DNA of 64,000 bases from Halomonas daqiaonensis (GCF_900109725.1 NZ_FOBC01000001.1:186001-250000), one strand, 5' to 3'. Numbered from the stretch's first letter, positions 10,626 through 19,632 are shown. Notes: generated from the sequence alone by a model not told the origin. Program-made: numbers and translations.

Positions 10626-11703
10626 TAGCTAACTCCCCTTTCATCCTATTATTCCCCGAGCTCGGCAGCGCGAAAGCTGCCGGAATCTTCGACCAGCGCC
10701 AGTGCCAAAGGGCAAGAGTCATGGCAACCACCAGCAACACCGCCCCGGCAGTATGCAGCAGGGCCAGCCACAGGGGCAGCCAGGCCAGCACGTTGGCGAT
10801 GCCGATCACCACCTGAAACGCATAGGTTCCGACCAACAGCGCCAGCCAGGAGCGCATGCCAGCTTCCCGCAGGTAGCGAATGGCAAGCACTAGCAGACTC
10901 AAGCCCAGGGCCAAGGCACCTAGCCGATGCCCGACCTGGATGGCGCTGCGCGCCTCGGCATGCAATTGGCCGTGAAGATAATTGGGACCCACCGTTTGAG
11001 TCAGGTGGAAGCCCTCACTCCAGTCCAATGTCGGCCACCACTGGCCGTTGCAGGTGGGAAAGCCCTGACAGGCGATTCCTGCATAGTTGCTCGACGTCCA
11101 GCCACCCAGCGCCAGTTGCCCCACCAGCAACAATATAGCCCCCCCCCATAGCGGGGTCAGGCGCCGAGGGGGTGGTGCCGCCCTGCCCGCACCGGATGAA
11201 AATCGACGCAGCCGCAGATGTAGCCAGAGGAACAGCACCATCACCGTCAAGCCACCCAGCAAATGCAGGGTCACCACCTGGGGCCATAGCTTCAGAGTCA
11301 CCGTGAAGGCCCCGAAAGCGCCCTGCAAGAGGATCACCGCCAGCAGTGCCAGGCTGGTGACCCAGGGATACCCCACTTCCCGCCGCCAGCGAGCGCCTAA
11401 TACCACCAGAGCGATGACCACCAGTCCCAGGGTCGAGGCCAGATAGCGGTGAATCATCTCCACCCAGGCCTTGGCAGACTCCAGCGGCACTTCAGGGGAG
11501 TGCGCCAGGGCGCGGTCGGCATCCGGCACCACCAAGGCACCGTAGCAACCTGGCCAGTCGGGACATCCCAGGCCGGCATCCACCAGCCGTGTCCAGGCCC
11601 CCACCAGCACCACTACGGCGGTGAAGACGACCCCAGCCAGACTGAGCCTCACCAGCCAGCGAAGGCGACTATCCTCGCCTGCTGCCAACGCGCTACTCGC
11701 CAT
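10618..11703 (-). CDS. ctaA: haem A synthase, COX15/CtaA family
   Basis: 361 residues with eight predicted membrane helices in two four-helix halves. Conserved haem-ligand histidines appear in E-M-I-H-R-Y and T-L-H-L in the first half and in Q-V-G-H-R and L-H-T-A in the second. A Cys pair lies in the loop after helix 1 (GLGCPDWPGCYG) and another in the matching loop of the second half (ACQGFPTCNG). It oxidises haem O to haem A. It overlaps the preceding 186-residue gene by 11 bases and ctaB by 8. Confidence 0.95.
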   Translation of the reverse strand: MASSALAAGEDSRLRWLVRLSLAGVVFTAVVVLVGAWTRLVDAGLGCPDWPGCYGALVVPDADRALAHSPEVPLESAKAWVEMIHRYLASTLGLVVIALVVLGARWRREVGYPWVTSLALLAVILLQGAFGAFTVTLKLWPQVVTLHLLGGLTVMVLFLWLHLRLRRFSSGAGRAAPPPRRLTPLWGGAILLLVGQLALGGWTSSNYAGIACQGFPTCNGQWWPTLDWSEGFHLTQTVGPNYLHGQLHAEARSAIQVGHRLGALALGLSLLVLAIRYLREAGMRSWLALLVGTYAFQVVIGIANVLAWLPLWLALLHTAGAVLLVVAMTLALWHWRWSKIPAAFALPSSGNNRMKGELANV

Positions 11704-12253
11704 CGCCAGTGCCCCCTACCACGGTCGAGGGGCTTTCGTACCGCGCCGAAGGTGGCTCGGGGTTCATGCGCAGCAGGCGCCGCAGGTCATCGAGCACGTC
11801 AGCGGTCGCAACATTCGGAGCATAGCCGAGCACGGGACGCCCCTCGGGATCTAGGATCCAGAGGCGGTGGGGGGAGCGCCAGTCGGCTTCACCCGTCCAC
11901 TGTGCCAGGGACGCACCGGGAAGTGGCTCGCCACCACCGCCAATGCGCAAGCGGCTGACACGGTCAGCCTCGCGACCCAGGGCGCGATGCAGGCGCCACC
12001 AGCGATCGGCATTGGCACCACATGCCTCGGGGCAATCGAATGCCAGCAGCCAGTCGCCTTCCCCCTGCTTCTCCACGTCCGTCAACGGCCACTGCGAAAG
12101 CTCGGGAAGCGAGGGTTGCAACTCGCCATGGGCGGTGCGTCCCTCGGGAATCCCGATGCGCCATTCCACCATGCCCCAGGCAACGGCCACCGGCAGGGCA
12201 AAGATCGCAAAGAATGCCAATAGCTTGAGGCGTTGACGTCCAGCATGCGTCAT
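11693..12253 (-). CDS. divergent SCO/thioredoxin-like cytochrome oxidase assembly protein
   Basis: 186 residues. An N-terminal membrane anchor (about 9-28) is followed by a periplasmic domain. It has C-P-E-A-C (Cys74 and Cys78) at the position of the copper-binding C-x3-C of SCO proteins, and later S-P-H-R-L-W-I-L-D-P-E-G-R (His129), which resembles the SCO His followed by LIDPxGR. Genes between SURF1 and ctaA in Pseudomonas are usually annotated only as hypothetical or oxidase-associated. I infer a copper-delivery or thiol-redox role for the CuA or CuB site. It starts ATGA-overlapped with the SURF1 stop, with GGAG 8 bases upstream. Confidence 0.7.
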   Translation of the reverse strand: MTHAGRQRLKLLAFFAIFALPVAVAWGMVEWRIGIPEGRTAHGELQPSLPELSQWPLTDVEKQGEGDWLLAFDCPEACGANADRWWRLHRALGREADRVSRLRIGGGGEPLPGASLAQWTGEADWRSPHRLWILDPEGRPVLGYAPNVATADVLDDLRRLLRMNPEPPSARYESPSTVVGGTGDGE

Positions 12254-13035
12254 CGGGGAGTCTCCTTGCTCGGGAGGGACATAGGGTTGGAGCGGTGCGT
12301 CTGGCGCCGTGCGCCCACCAGCATGATCACCAGAGCCGCCAGGGCCAACCCCCACCACTGAAAGGCATAGCCCAGATGACGTTCCGGCAACACCACGCTG
12401 GGCTGCCACCAGGAGTCAAGATGGCCTGGCCCTTGCTCGAGGTGCAACCAGCCGGGGTAGGCAAATGTCGGCTCGAGACCCCAGGCCGAGAGGTCGATGC
12501 GCTGCAGGCGCGTACCCTCCCGGTTGGGACCGAACAGCGGCGCTGCCTCGCCGGACGTTTGCCAGCGACCTTCCAGGGTCACCACCCCGGTGGGCGTCTC
12601 GACCGTTGGGGCCGCTCGGCTGGGGCCGGTCGCCAGGAAGCCACGCTGCACCAGCCACAGGCGTCCGTTGACGTCGAGAAACGGTGTCAATGGCGCTACC
12701 CCGAGGCGACCCTCATGAGTGCGATTGTCGAGGAACAGGGTCTGTTCGGCGAGATACTCACCCTGCACGACCAGCTGCGCACCGGCTGGCGGGGCGGTCG
12801 CCGGCGCCTCGATCCGCGGTGCGGCCGCCAGGCGAGCCAGATAGTCGCGCTTGTCGGCAGCACGCTCCCACTGCCATAGTCCCAGTGCGAGGCCAAGCAC
12901 CACCAGGCAGGACCAGAACCCCCACCAGCCGATCCGACGTGCCGCTGAAAAACCGCGACGCCCACCGGACGTCGCGCCATTCTTGGAGCCGTGAATGTTA
13001 CTCAAGATATTGATTGCCCTTGTCTTCCTGGCCAT
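12250..13035 (-). CDS. SURF1 family cytochrome oxidase assembly protein
   Basis: 262 residues from ATG 13035. There are two membrane helices, one after a basic N-terminus (GWWGFWSCLVVLGLALGLWQW) and one near the C-terminus (YAFQWWGLALAALVIMLVGA), with a periplasmic domain between them. The order W-Q-W-E-R-A ... R-G-F-L ... Y-A-x-Q-W-W is diagnostic of SURF1, which helps insert haem A into subunit I. The start is uncertain: neither ATG 13035 nor TTG 13005 has a good Shine-Dalgarno sequence, and both lie inside the divergent DUF2909 gene. Confidence 0.88.
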   Translation of the reverse strand: MARKTRAINILSNIHGSKNGATSGGRRGFSAARRIGWWGFWSCLVVLGLALGLWQWERAADKRDYLARLAAAPRIEAPATAPPAGAQLVVQGEYLAEQTLFLDNRTHEGRLGVAPLTPFLDVNGRLWLVQRGFLATGPSRAAPTVETPTGVVTLEGRWQTSGEAAPLFGPNREGTRLQRIDLSAWGLEPTFAYPGWLHLEQGPGHLDSWWQPSVVLPERHLGYAFQWWGLALAALVIMLVGARRQTHRSNPMSLPSKETPR

Positions 13036-13189
13036 GGTCACGAGCCTGGCAATGGGTGCCGGTTTCCTGATCCGGGACGGCAGCCGCTCACGGCGCGTGC
13101 TGGTTTCCCTCAAGGTCCGCGTGGCCCTGGCCGCCCTGTTGCTCGCCCTGCTTGGCTACGGGTTTACCCTGGGTGGCCTCGGCAGCTGA
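12995..13189 (+). CDS. DUF2909 twin-transmembrane protein
   Basis: 64 residues and almost entirely hydrophobic, with two membrane helices (about 2-26 and 42-62) joined by a basic loop (RDGSRSRRVLVSLKVR). Proteins of this kind are annotated DUF2909 and sit between the subunit III gene and SURF1 in Pseudomonas-like cox clusters, on the opposite strand as here. TTGGAG lies 8 bases upstream of the ATG. Function unknown; the fixed position suggests a link to the oxidase. Confidence 0.82.
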   Translation: MLLKILIALVFLAMVTSLAMGAGFLIRDGSRSRRVLVSLKVRVALAALLLALLGYGFTLGGLGS

Positions 13190-13214
13190 CAGGAGTTGGC
13201 GCTGATCGCAGCGC

Positions 13215-14078
13215 TCAGAACACATAGACGAAAATGAACAGCCCGATCCATACCACGTCGACGAAGTGCCAGTACCAGGCCGCCGCTTCAAAGCCGAAGT
13301 GGTCGTCGGCCGTGAAGTGCCCACGAAACACCCGCCACAACATGACCGCCAGGATGATGGTACCAATGATCACGTGCAGCCCGTGGAAACCGGTGAGCAG
13401 GAAGAAGGTGGCACCATAGATGCCTGCCTGCAACGTGATGCCGTAATGGGCATAGGCCTCGTAGTACTCGACCCCCTGAATGGTGATGAAGCACAAACCC
13501 AGCAAGACGGTTACCGTTAGCCAGAAGCGGGCACTGTCGCGAAACCCCTCCTTCAGACCCTCGTGGGCGATGGTCAGGGTGATGCTCGATGACACCAGGA
13601 TCAGGGTATTGACCAGCGGCAGGTGCCAGGGACTGAGGGTCTCACTAGGCCCTTCGATGGAAGCTCCCGGCGGGTTGAGCAGCGGCCAGCTGGCGGTGAA
13701 GTCCGGCCACAGCAGGGACGCCACTCCCTTGGCGCCCTCCCCGTCGAGCCAAGGCAGCGCAAAGGTCCGTACGTAGAAGAGCGCCCCGAAGAACGCAGCG
13801 AAGAACATCACCTCCGAGAAGATGAACCAGGCCATCCCCCAGCGGAAGGAGCGGTCCATCTGGTCATCGTAGAGGCCGCCCCGCGACTCGAGCACCACAT
13901 CGCGGAACCACAGGGCCATCACCGCCAGCACGCCGACCAGGCCGAGCGCCATGACCGGCATGCCCGCCGAGCCATGCACCAGCACAGTGCCAGTGCCGAT
14001 CATCATCGCCCCCAGCGCCAGCGACGCCAGGATGGGCCACTTGCTGGACTCGGGAACATAGTAGCTGCCACCGCTCAT
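13215..14078 (-). CDS. ctaE: cytochrome c oxidase subunit III
   Basis: 287 residues with seven predicted membrane helices. The typical SEVMFFAAFF segment (about 108) and the C-terminal segment AAWYWHFVDVVWIGLF identify COX3. The subunit carries no metal and stabilises proton uptake by subunit I. Its start overlaps the ctaG stop (ATGA), so translation is probably coupled. It faces DUF2909 tail to tail with 25 bases between. Confidence 0.97.
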   Translation of the reverse strand: MSGGSYYVPESSKWPILASLALGAMMIGTGTVLVHGSAGMPVMALGLVGVLAVMALWFRDVVLESRGGLYDDQMDRSFRWGMAWFIFSEVMFFAAFFGALFYVRTFALPWLDGEGAKGVASLLWPDFTASWPLLNPPGASIEGPSETLSPWHLPLVNTLILVSSSITLTIAHEGLKEGFRDSARFWLTVTVLLGLCFITIQGVEYYEAYAHYGITLQAGIYGATFFLLTGFHGLHVIIGTIILAVMLWRVFRGHFTADDHFGFEAAAWYWHFVDVVWIGLFIFVYVF

Positions 14079-14671
14079 GCGCTATCTCCTTCTTCGATCG
14101 GCCCGCGTGGCGACACTGCTGCCTGCGCCGGCTGCACGGGATAGAGGGTGTAGACCAGGGTAACTGTCTTGATGTCGGCCGGCAGATCCCGGGTCAGTTG
14201 AAAGACCAGCGGGGCCTCCAGGCGCTCGCCACCCGCCAGACGCTGCTCCTGAAAACAGAAGCAGCTGAGCTTGCGCAGATGCACCGAAGCCTCAGAGGGG
14301 GAAACACTGGGCACTGCCTTGGCGTGGCTGGCCTCGCCACCCCGGTTACGGAAGGTGAAGGACACCTCGTTGCTCTGCCCCGGATGAACCCGGACCTGGC
14401 GTGTCTCCACATCCAGTTCCCAGGGCAGGCCTGCGCTGGCACGGGTAATGAACTGCACCGTCACCATCCGCGAGGTGTCGACTTCCTCATGCACCAGCAT
14501 CTGGGCTGTGTTGCTGGTCTTGCCGTTTAGACCGGTAACTTCGCAGAAGACGTCGTAGAGCGGCACCAGCGCGAAGGCGAAGGCGAACATCCCCGCCAGC
14601 ACCACCAGGGTACGGGTCACGGTCCGTCGCACGCCGTCCCTGTTGGTTGCCTGCTCGTCATGGTGGGACAT
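14075..14671 (-). CDS. ctaG: cytochrome c oxidase copper-assembly protein CtaG/Cox11
   Basis: 198 residues. An N-terminal membrane anchor (about 18-38) is followed by a periplasmic immunoglobulin-like domain with the copper-binding C-F-C-F motif (Cys137, Cys139) and the membrane-proximal Cys43. It delivers copper to the CuB site of subunit I. ATG 14671 is chosen over GTG 14701 because GGGAGG lies just upstream. It sits between ctaD and ctaE, as in most proteobacterial cox operons. Confidence 0.96.
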   Translation of the reverse strand: MSHHDEQATNRDGVRRTVTRTLVVLAGMFAFAFALVPLYDVFCEVTGLNGKTSNTAQMLVHEEVDTSRMVTVQFITRASAGLPWELDVETRQVRVHPGQSNEVSFTFRNRGGEASHAKAVPSVSPSEASVHLRKLSCFCFQEQRLAGGERLEAPLVFQLTRDLPADIKTVTLVYTLYPVQPAQAAVSPRGPIEEGDSA

Positions 14672-14701
14672 CCCTGCCTCCCGCGTCTCTGCCGACGTCA
14701 C

Positions 14702-16333
14702 TCAGTGCTGATGGGGATGAAAGTCCGGGGGCGTTTCGAAGGTGTGAAGCGGTGCCGGGCTAGGCACGCTCCACTCCAGATCCTCGGCCCCCTCCCAGGC
14801 CTTGGCCGGCGCCTTTTCGCCACCGCGCACACACTTGATGATCACCAGCACGAAGAGCAGCTGGGAGGCGCCGAACAGGAAGGCGCCCATGCTCGCGGCC
14901 AGGTTGAAGTCGGCGAACTGCAGGGCATAGTCGGGGATGCGTCGCGGCATGCCGGCGAGCCCCGAGAAGTGCATCGGGAAGAAGGTCAGGTTGACGCCGA
15001 TCACGGATAGCCAGAAGTGCCATTGGGACAGCCGCAGGTTTGGATAATGGCCGGTCCACTTGGGTAGCCAGTAGTAGGCCCCGGCCAGGATCGCGAAGAG
15101 CGCACCGGGCACGAGCACATAGTGGAAGTGCGCCACCACGAAGTAGGTGTCGTGATACTGGAAATCGGCCGGCGAGATAGCCAGCATCAGCCCCGAGAAG
15201 CCACCGACAGTAAACTGCACCACGAAGGCCAACGCGAAAAGCATCGGTGGCTCGAAGCTGATCGAGCCACGGAACATCGTCGCCACCCAGTTGAAGATCT
15301 TCACCCCTGTGGGGACCGCGATCAGCATGGTGGTGTACATGAAGAACAGCTCGGCCACCAGCGGCAGGCCCACCACGAACATGTGATGCGCCCAGACCAG
15401 GAAAGAAAGGAGGGCGATGGCCGCCGTGGCGTAGACCATGGAGGCGTAGCCGAACAGCCGCTTGCGGGAGAAGGTCGGGATGATCGCCGAGACGATGCCG
15501 AAGGCCGGCAGGATCATGATGTAGACCTCGGGGTGCCCGAAGAACCAGAACAGATGCTGGAACAGTACCGGATCACCGCCGCCGGCCGCATTGAAGAAGC
15601 TGGTGCCGAAATTGATGTCCATCAGCATCATGGTGATCACCCCGGCAAGCACCGGCATCACCGCGATCAACAGGAAGGCGGTGATGAGCCAGGTCCAGAC
15701 GAACAGCGGCATGTCCATCATACGCATCCCCGGGGCGCGCAGGTTGAGGATGGTGGCAATGATGTTGATGGCACCGAGGATCGAACTGATACCCGCGATG
15801 TGCAGCGAGAGGATGAAGAAGGTGGTGGACGGCGGCGCATAGGTGGTCGAGAGCGGCGCATAGAAAGTCCAGCCGAAATTGGGCCCGCCACCCGGCATCA
15901 GCAGGGTGCTGAGCAGCAGGGCGAAGGCCACCGGCAGCAGCCAGAAGCTGAAGTTGTTCAAGCGCGGCAAGGCCATGTCCGGGGCACCGATCTGCAGCGG
16001 TACCATCCAGTTGGCGAGCCCCACGAAGGCAGGCATGATCGCCCCGAACACCATGATAAGGCCATGCATGGTGGTCATCTGGTTGAAGAATTCGGGCCGC
16101 ACCAGTTGCAAGCCGGGTTGGAACAGCTCGGCGCGCACCACCAGGGCGAAGATCCCCCCGATGAAGAACATCGTCAGCGAGAAGATCAGGTAAAGGCTAC
16201 CGATCTCCTTGTGGTTGGTGGTCAACAGCCAGCGCATCAGCCCACGGGGCCGGGCATGTCCGGCCTCGGCCATGCCACCGGCGGTGGCCGTGCTGTGCTG
16301 CGGTGTCGGCTTGGGTGGCAGGTGGGAAGCCAT
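14702..16333 (-). CDS. ctaD: cytochrome c oxidase subunit I (aa3/caa3-type)
   Basis: 543 residues and twelve membrane helices. All expected ligands are present: haem a by His90 and His404, haem a3 by His402, and CuB by His267, His316 and His317, with the cross-linked Tyr271 in H-P-E-V-Y. The D-channel residues (Asp119 and the NN at 126-127), Glu269 and the K-channel lysine (Lys345 in PTGVKIF) mark it as an A1-type pumping oxidase. It reduces oxygen to water in the inner membrane. It follows ctaC by 47 bases. Confidence 0.98.
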   Translation of the reverse strand: MASHLPPKPTPQHSTATAGGMAEAGHARPRGLMRWLLTTNHKEIGSLYLIFSLTMFFIGGIFALVVRAELFQPGLQLVRPEFFNQMTTMHGLIMVFGAIMPAFVGLANWMVPLQIGAPDMALPRLNNFSFWLLPVAFALLLSTLLMPGGGPNFGWTFYAPLSTTYAPPSTTFFILSLHIAGISSILGAINIIATILNLRAPGMRMMDMPLFVWTWLITAFLLIAVMPVLAGVITMMLMDINFGTSFFNAAGGGDPVLFQHLFWFFGHPEVYIMILPAFGIVSAIIPTFSRKRLFGYASMVYATAAIALLSFLVWAHHMFVVGLPLVAELFFMYTTMLIAVPTGVKIFNWVATMFRGSISFEPPMLFALAFVVQFTVGGFSGLMLAISPADFQYHDTYFVVAHFHYVLVPGALFAILAGAYYWLPKWTGHYPNLRLSQWHFWLSVIGVNLTFFPMHFSGLAGMPRRIPDYALQFADFNLAASMGAFLFGASQLLFVLVIIKCVRGGEKAPAKAWEGAEDLEWSVPSPAPLHTFETPPDFHPHQH

Positions 16334-16380
16334 CGGAAATCTCCCTGTTGGGCATCACGAAAGAGAAACGGAAAGGCCGG

Positions 16381-17505
16381 TCACTCACCCTGATCGGCGA
16401 GACGCTCGGCGATTTCCGACGGTTGTACGCTATCGCCGGACTCATTGCCCCAGGCGTTGCGTTCGTAGGTGACCACGGCAGCGATCTCCACCGCACTGAG
16501 GGTGTTGCGGAAGGACGCCATGGCGGTCCCCGACACGCCATTCACGACGCGATCGATGTGCCAGTCCACGTCGTCGAGCATGGCCTCATTGCCGGCCAGT
16601 GCCGGAAAATTGCCAATCCCTTGACCATCCTCCTGATGGCAGGAGGCGCAAAGAGAGCCATAGACCTGCTGGCCACGCTCCATCAGCTCGTCCATTGCCC
16701 ACTCGCGATCGGCACTGGATGCCTCCTGTGCGGCGGCTTCCTTGCGCTCGGCCAGCCACTCGTCGAAGCGCTCCGGTTTCACGGCCTCGACCACCACCGG
16801 CATGAAGGCGTGGTCCTTGCCACAAAGCTCGGTGCACTGGCCACGATAGATGCCGGGCTCCTCGATGCGTACCCAGTTCTCGTTGACGAAACCGGGAATG
16901 GCGTCCTGCTTGACCGCCAGATCGGGAACCCACCAGGAATGGATGACGTCATCGGATGTCAGCAGCAGACGGACTTTTTGTCCCACCGGCAGCACCAGCG
17001 GCTCGTCTACCTCGAGCAGGTAGTACTCCCCTTTCTCGCCAGTGCCGTTGATCTGCTCGCGAGGCGTACCAAGGTTGGAGGTGAAGGCGACATCCTCCCC
17101 GAGATACTCGTATCGCCAGCGCCACTGCTGGCCGGTGACCATGATGTCGAGATCGGCTTCGGAGGTGTCATACATGTTCTTGAGGGTGGCGGTGGCAGGC
17201 ACTGCCATACCGACCAGGATCAGCAACGGAATCGCCGTCCAGATCACCTCCACGCTGGTATGTTCGTGAAAGGTAGCGGCCTTGGCACCACGGGAATGGC
17301 GATAGCGGAAGAGCGAATAGAACATCGCCCCGAAGACGATGACGCCGATGACCACGCAGATCCAGAAAATGATCATGTGCAGGGAATAGATATCACGGCT
17401 GATTGCGGTGACCCCGACAGGCATGTTCCAGCCATCGGCCAGCGCAACCGGGGTCAAGACTACGGAGGTCAGCCCTCCCGCTATCCACGCGAGCAACGTG
17501 CGCAT
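16381..17505 (-). CDS. ctaC: cytochrome c oxidase subunit II with fused cytochrome c domain
   Basis: 374 residues against about 280 for plain COX2. A signal peptide ends near Ala23. Two membrane helices (about 40-64 and 84-106) precede the CuA cupredoxin domain, with ligands His189, Cys224, Glu226, Cys228, His232 and Met235 (CTELCGKDHAFM). A C-terminal cytochrome c domain (about 270-350) has C-A-S-C-H at 286-290 and a likely axial Met329. The fusion defines a caa3-type oxidase that carries its own electron donor. It is the first gene of the ctaCDGE operon. Confidence 0.97.
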   Translation of the reverse strand: MRTLLAWIAGGLTSVVLTPVALADGWNMPVGVTAISRDIYSLHMIIFWICVVIGVIVFGAMFYSLFRYRHSRGAKAATFHEHTSVEVIWTAIPLLILVGMAVPATATLKNMYDTSEADLDIMVTGQQWRWRYEYLGEDVAFTSNLGTPREQINGTGEKGEYYLLEVDEPLVLPVGQKVRLLLTSDDVIHSWWVPDLAVKQDAIPGFVNENWVRIEEPGIYRGQCTELCGKDHAFMPVVVEAVKPERFDEWLAERKEAAAQEASSADREWAMDELMERGQQVYGSLCASCHQEDGQGIGNFPALAGNEAMLDDVDWHIDRVVNGVSGTAMASFRNTLSAVEIAAVVTYERNAWGNESGDSVQPSEIAERLADQGE

Positions 17506-17625
17506 CGGCTCCTCCTCAGGATCAACGTTGTATTAGCTAGCGCCTGCAGCAGTATAGGGTAGTGCGACAGTTCGTCACCTCTGTCACCGCCGGCCAGGTA
17601 AACGGGATAGTCAACGCAGGGGCGG

Positions 17626-17799
17626 TCATCGAGCGGCGAGCACCGCCACGAATGCCACCAGCAACACGAATACCAGTCCCACAAGCAACCCCGCCGCGAT
17701 GAAGGTACCAGGGCGGTTGGAAGCGAAGTCCTCGCGCCTTCGTGCATCCTTCTGCACGCCCAGAAAGGCCGCCAGCACCGATTTGATTGCCTGCCACAT
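17626..17799 (-). CDS. DUF2970 family small membrane protein
   Basis: 57 residues (MWQAIKSVLAAFLGVQ...) with a basic middle (DARRREDF) and one C-terminal membrane helix (about 34-56). This is the pattern of DUF2970, usually found close to cox genes in gamma- and betaproteobacteria. ATG 17799 is preceded by GGAGG at a 9-base spacing; an in-frame TTG at 17808 abuts that GGAGG and is unlikely. It lies 120 bases upstream of ctaC on the same strand. Function unknown. Confidence 0.8.
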   Translation of the reverse strand: MWQAIKSVLAAFLGVQKDARRREDFASNRPGTFIAAGLLVGLVFVLLVAFVAVLAAR

Positions 17800-18016
17800 C
17801 CCTGCCAACCTCCATGCATTACCGTAGACTTGCGTCGACTCTAGACCATATCGTCAGTGCCGACCCGTGAACGCATTCCACGCCTGGGCAGGAATGGCAT
17901 ACCACTTTCGCTGCAACGCGTTAAGCCGCATCCATCTTCTATACTCAAGGTGACAGCTGAAAAGGATCCAGCATATTGCCTGAGCCTATGACATGAGACC
18001 ATGAAGGAGACCGACC
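17800..18016. other. divergent intergenic region, DUF2970 gene and phasin-like gene
   Basis: 217 bases between divergent genes. A TATACT hexamer at 17940-17945 could be a -10 box for the plus-strand phasin-like gene, but no matching -35 is apparent. Nothing else recognised. Confidence 0.3.
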
Positions 18017-18373
18017 ATGAGCAACCAAAAAGACTCCAAGACCAATCCCGCCATGAGTGCGACTGAGCCGATGATGGAGTGGTGGCAGAAACAGTTCACT
18101 CAGGGGGCCACCCCAATGACTCGGATGCAACTGGCCTGGATGCAGAGCATCGCCGATACCATGCAGTTCGAGGCCCAGTTCCTCCGGACGTTGGCCGAGA
18201 GTGGCCAGAGGATTGCTCAGACCCTGGGTGGCGATACACCGCAGACACCAGCTGAAATGCAGGAACGTTACCAGAAGCTCATCTCCGAAGTCACAGAAGC
18301 CCAGATGGAACGGATGAAGAAGGCTACCGAGCTCTCCAATGATTTCCGGCGCCGCGTCTGGGAAGAAGTATGA
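18017..18373 (+). CDS. phasin-like small helical protein
   Basis: 118 residues, rich in Met, Gln, Glu and Ala, without signal peptide or membrane segment. It is predicted almost wholly helical, with amphipathic stretches (WMQSIADTMQFEAQFLRTLA and later ATELSNDFRRRVWEE). Composition, length and pattern resemble phasins, which coat polyhydroxyalkanoate granules, and Halomonas species commonly make PHA. No phaC or other PHA gene is in view, so this is a family-level guess. AAGGAG is well placed upstream of ATG 18017, and a strong hairpin follows the gene. Confidence 0.55.
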   Translation: MSNQKDSKTNPAMSATEPMMEWWQKQFTQGATPMTRMQLAWMQSIADTMQFEAQFLRTLAESGQRIAQTLGGDTPQTPAEMQERYQKLISEVTEAQMERMKKATELSNDFRRRVWEEV

Positions 18374-18430
18374 AACGTCCTGTAGGTGTGGGGAAACCAG
18401 CCCGCTAAGGAGAACCCATAAGAGGAGCAA

Positions 18431-18463
18431 GGGCCGGCAGGTGCGGTGCGCACCTGCCGGCCC
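18431..18463. terminator. strong hairpin between phasin-like gene and lrgB
   Basis: GGGCCGGCAGGTGC (18431-18444) pairs with GCACCTGCCGGCCC (18450-18463), a 14-bp perfect stem with a short loop, followed by TTCTGTC on the plus strand. It separates the convergent phasin-like and lrgB genes. Confidence 0.8.
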
Positions 18464-18523
18464 TTCTGTCATATCGTGTAACCCACGCCTCGTACCGCCT
18501 CGGAGCATTCGTGACCGCGAGGC

Positions 18524-19255
18524 TCAGCCAAAACCGAAGAGTCGGGTAATCAGGGGCAACAGGAAGGCGGTCAGCAGGCCCGTCAACCCCATGGCCAGCC
18601 CGGAAAAGGCACCGGCCACGGCTCCCAGTCGAGCAAAGGCGTGCGCGGTGCCGAAGCCATGGGCCGCCAGCCCCAGGGTGAAGCCCTGTACCTCCGGATC
18701 CCTGATCCTCAACAAGCGGAAGATCCAGGGACCCAAGGCGCAGCCGATCGAGCCGGTCAGCAACACCAGGCCGGCGGCCAGCGAGGGTATGCCGCCGATC
18801 TGCTCGGCGATACCCATGGCGATCGGTGAGGTGACAGAGCGCGGCGCCAGGGAAAGCAGTGTCTCAGTGCGTGCGCCGAGCAGCATGGCTAGCCCCAGGG
18901 TGGAGGCTACCGCGGTGAAGATCCCCACTCCGCACGCCAGCAGCAGCGGCCAAAGCAGCCGACGCACCCGCTCTCGATGATCATAAAGGGGTATGGCCAG
19001 AGCCACTGTGGCCGGCCCCAGCAGGAAGTGGATGAACTGGGCCCCCTCGAAGTAGGTACGGTACTCCATGTCCGCCAGCAACAGCAGGGCAATCAGCATG
19101 GCGATGGAGAGCGTAACCGGATGCAGCAACGGCGTACCGCCCAAGGTGCGGTTGATCCTCACCGCCAGAGTAAAGACCAGCAGGGTCACCAGCAGCGATA
19201 GCAGCGGATTGCCCGAGAGATAGACCCACAGCTGGTCGAGAGTGGCGACATTCAT
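18524..19255 (-). CDS. lrgB: LrgB/CidB family membrane protein
   Basis: 243 residues, polytopic. It carries the LrgB-family signatures S-V-T-S-P-I-A-M-G-I-A (about 140) and G-L-A-A-H-G-F-G-T-A-H-A (about 195). LrgAB/CidAB proteins are small transporter or holin/antiholin-like pairs linked to murein hydrolase control; in some bacteria and plants the LrgB part exports pyruvate or glycolate. It overlaps lrgA by 4 bases (ATGA). No LytSR-type regulator is adjacent, so control is unknown. Confidence 0.92.
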   Translation of the reverse strand: MNVATLDQLWVYLSGNPLLSLLVTLLVFTLAVRINRTLGGTPLLHPVTLSIAMLIALLLLADMEYRTYFEGAQFIHFLLGPATVALAIPLYDHRERVRRLLWPLLLACGVGIFTAVASTLGLAMLLGARTETLLSLAPRSVTSPIAMGIAEQIGGIPSLAAGLVLLTGSIGCALGPWIFRLLRIRDPEVQGFTLGLAAHGFGTAHAFARLGAVAGAFSGLAMGLTGLLTAFLLPLITRLFGFG

Positions 19256-19632
19256 GCCTTGCCTCCCGACGACCGGCCGTTGCGCCGAGCATGGCCACGT
19301 TGCAGGCGTTGCAGCACCCAGGCCGTCGCCCCCAGCGTCACTGCCGTGGACGCCACCAGGGTCACCACGATCGGCCAGAGGTCGGCACCGATCAACTCGA
19401 AGTGCACCATCAGCCCTACTCCGGCTGGCACGAACAGCAGCGTCAGGTAGCGCAGCAGCCCTTCACCTGTCAGGCGCAGGCTCGATGGAACCTTGCCGCG
19501 GATCATCAACGCCACCAGCAGGATCACCATGCCGATCACCGGCCCCGGGATCGGCAGCGTGAGTCCCTTGGCCACCAGCTCACCGGCAAACTGGCAGACC
19601 AGTAACATGCTCATTCCCATGATCAACGGCAT
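19252..19632 (-). CDS. lrgA: LrgA/CidA family holin-like membrane protein
   Basis: 126 residues with four membrane helices. The family motif P-I-P-G-P-V-I-G-M-V-I-L lies near residue 27. ATG 19632 is preceded by GAGGAGGG; the longer frame upstream to 19725 has no family support. It is the first gene of a two-gene lrgA-lrgB operon. Confidence 0.9.
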   Translation of the reverse strand: MPLIMGMSMLLVCQFAGELVAKGLTLPIPGPVIGMVILLVALMIRGKVPSSLRLTGEGLLRYLTLLFVPAGVGLMVHFELIGADLWPIVVTLVASTAVTLGATAWVLQRLQRGHARRNGRSSGGKA

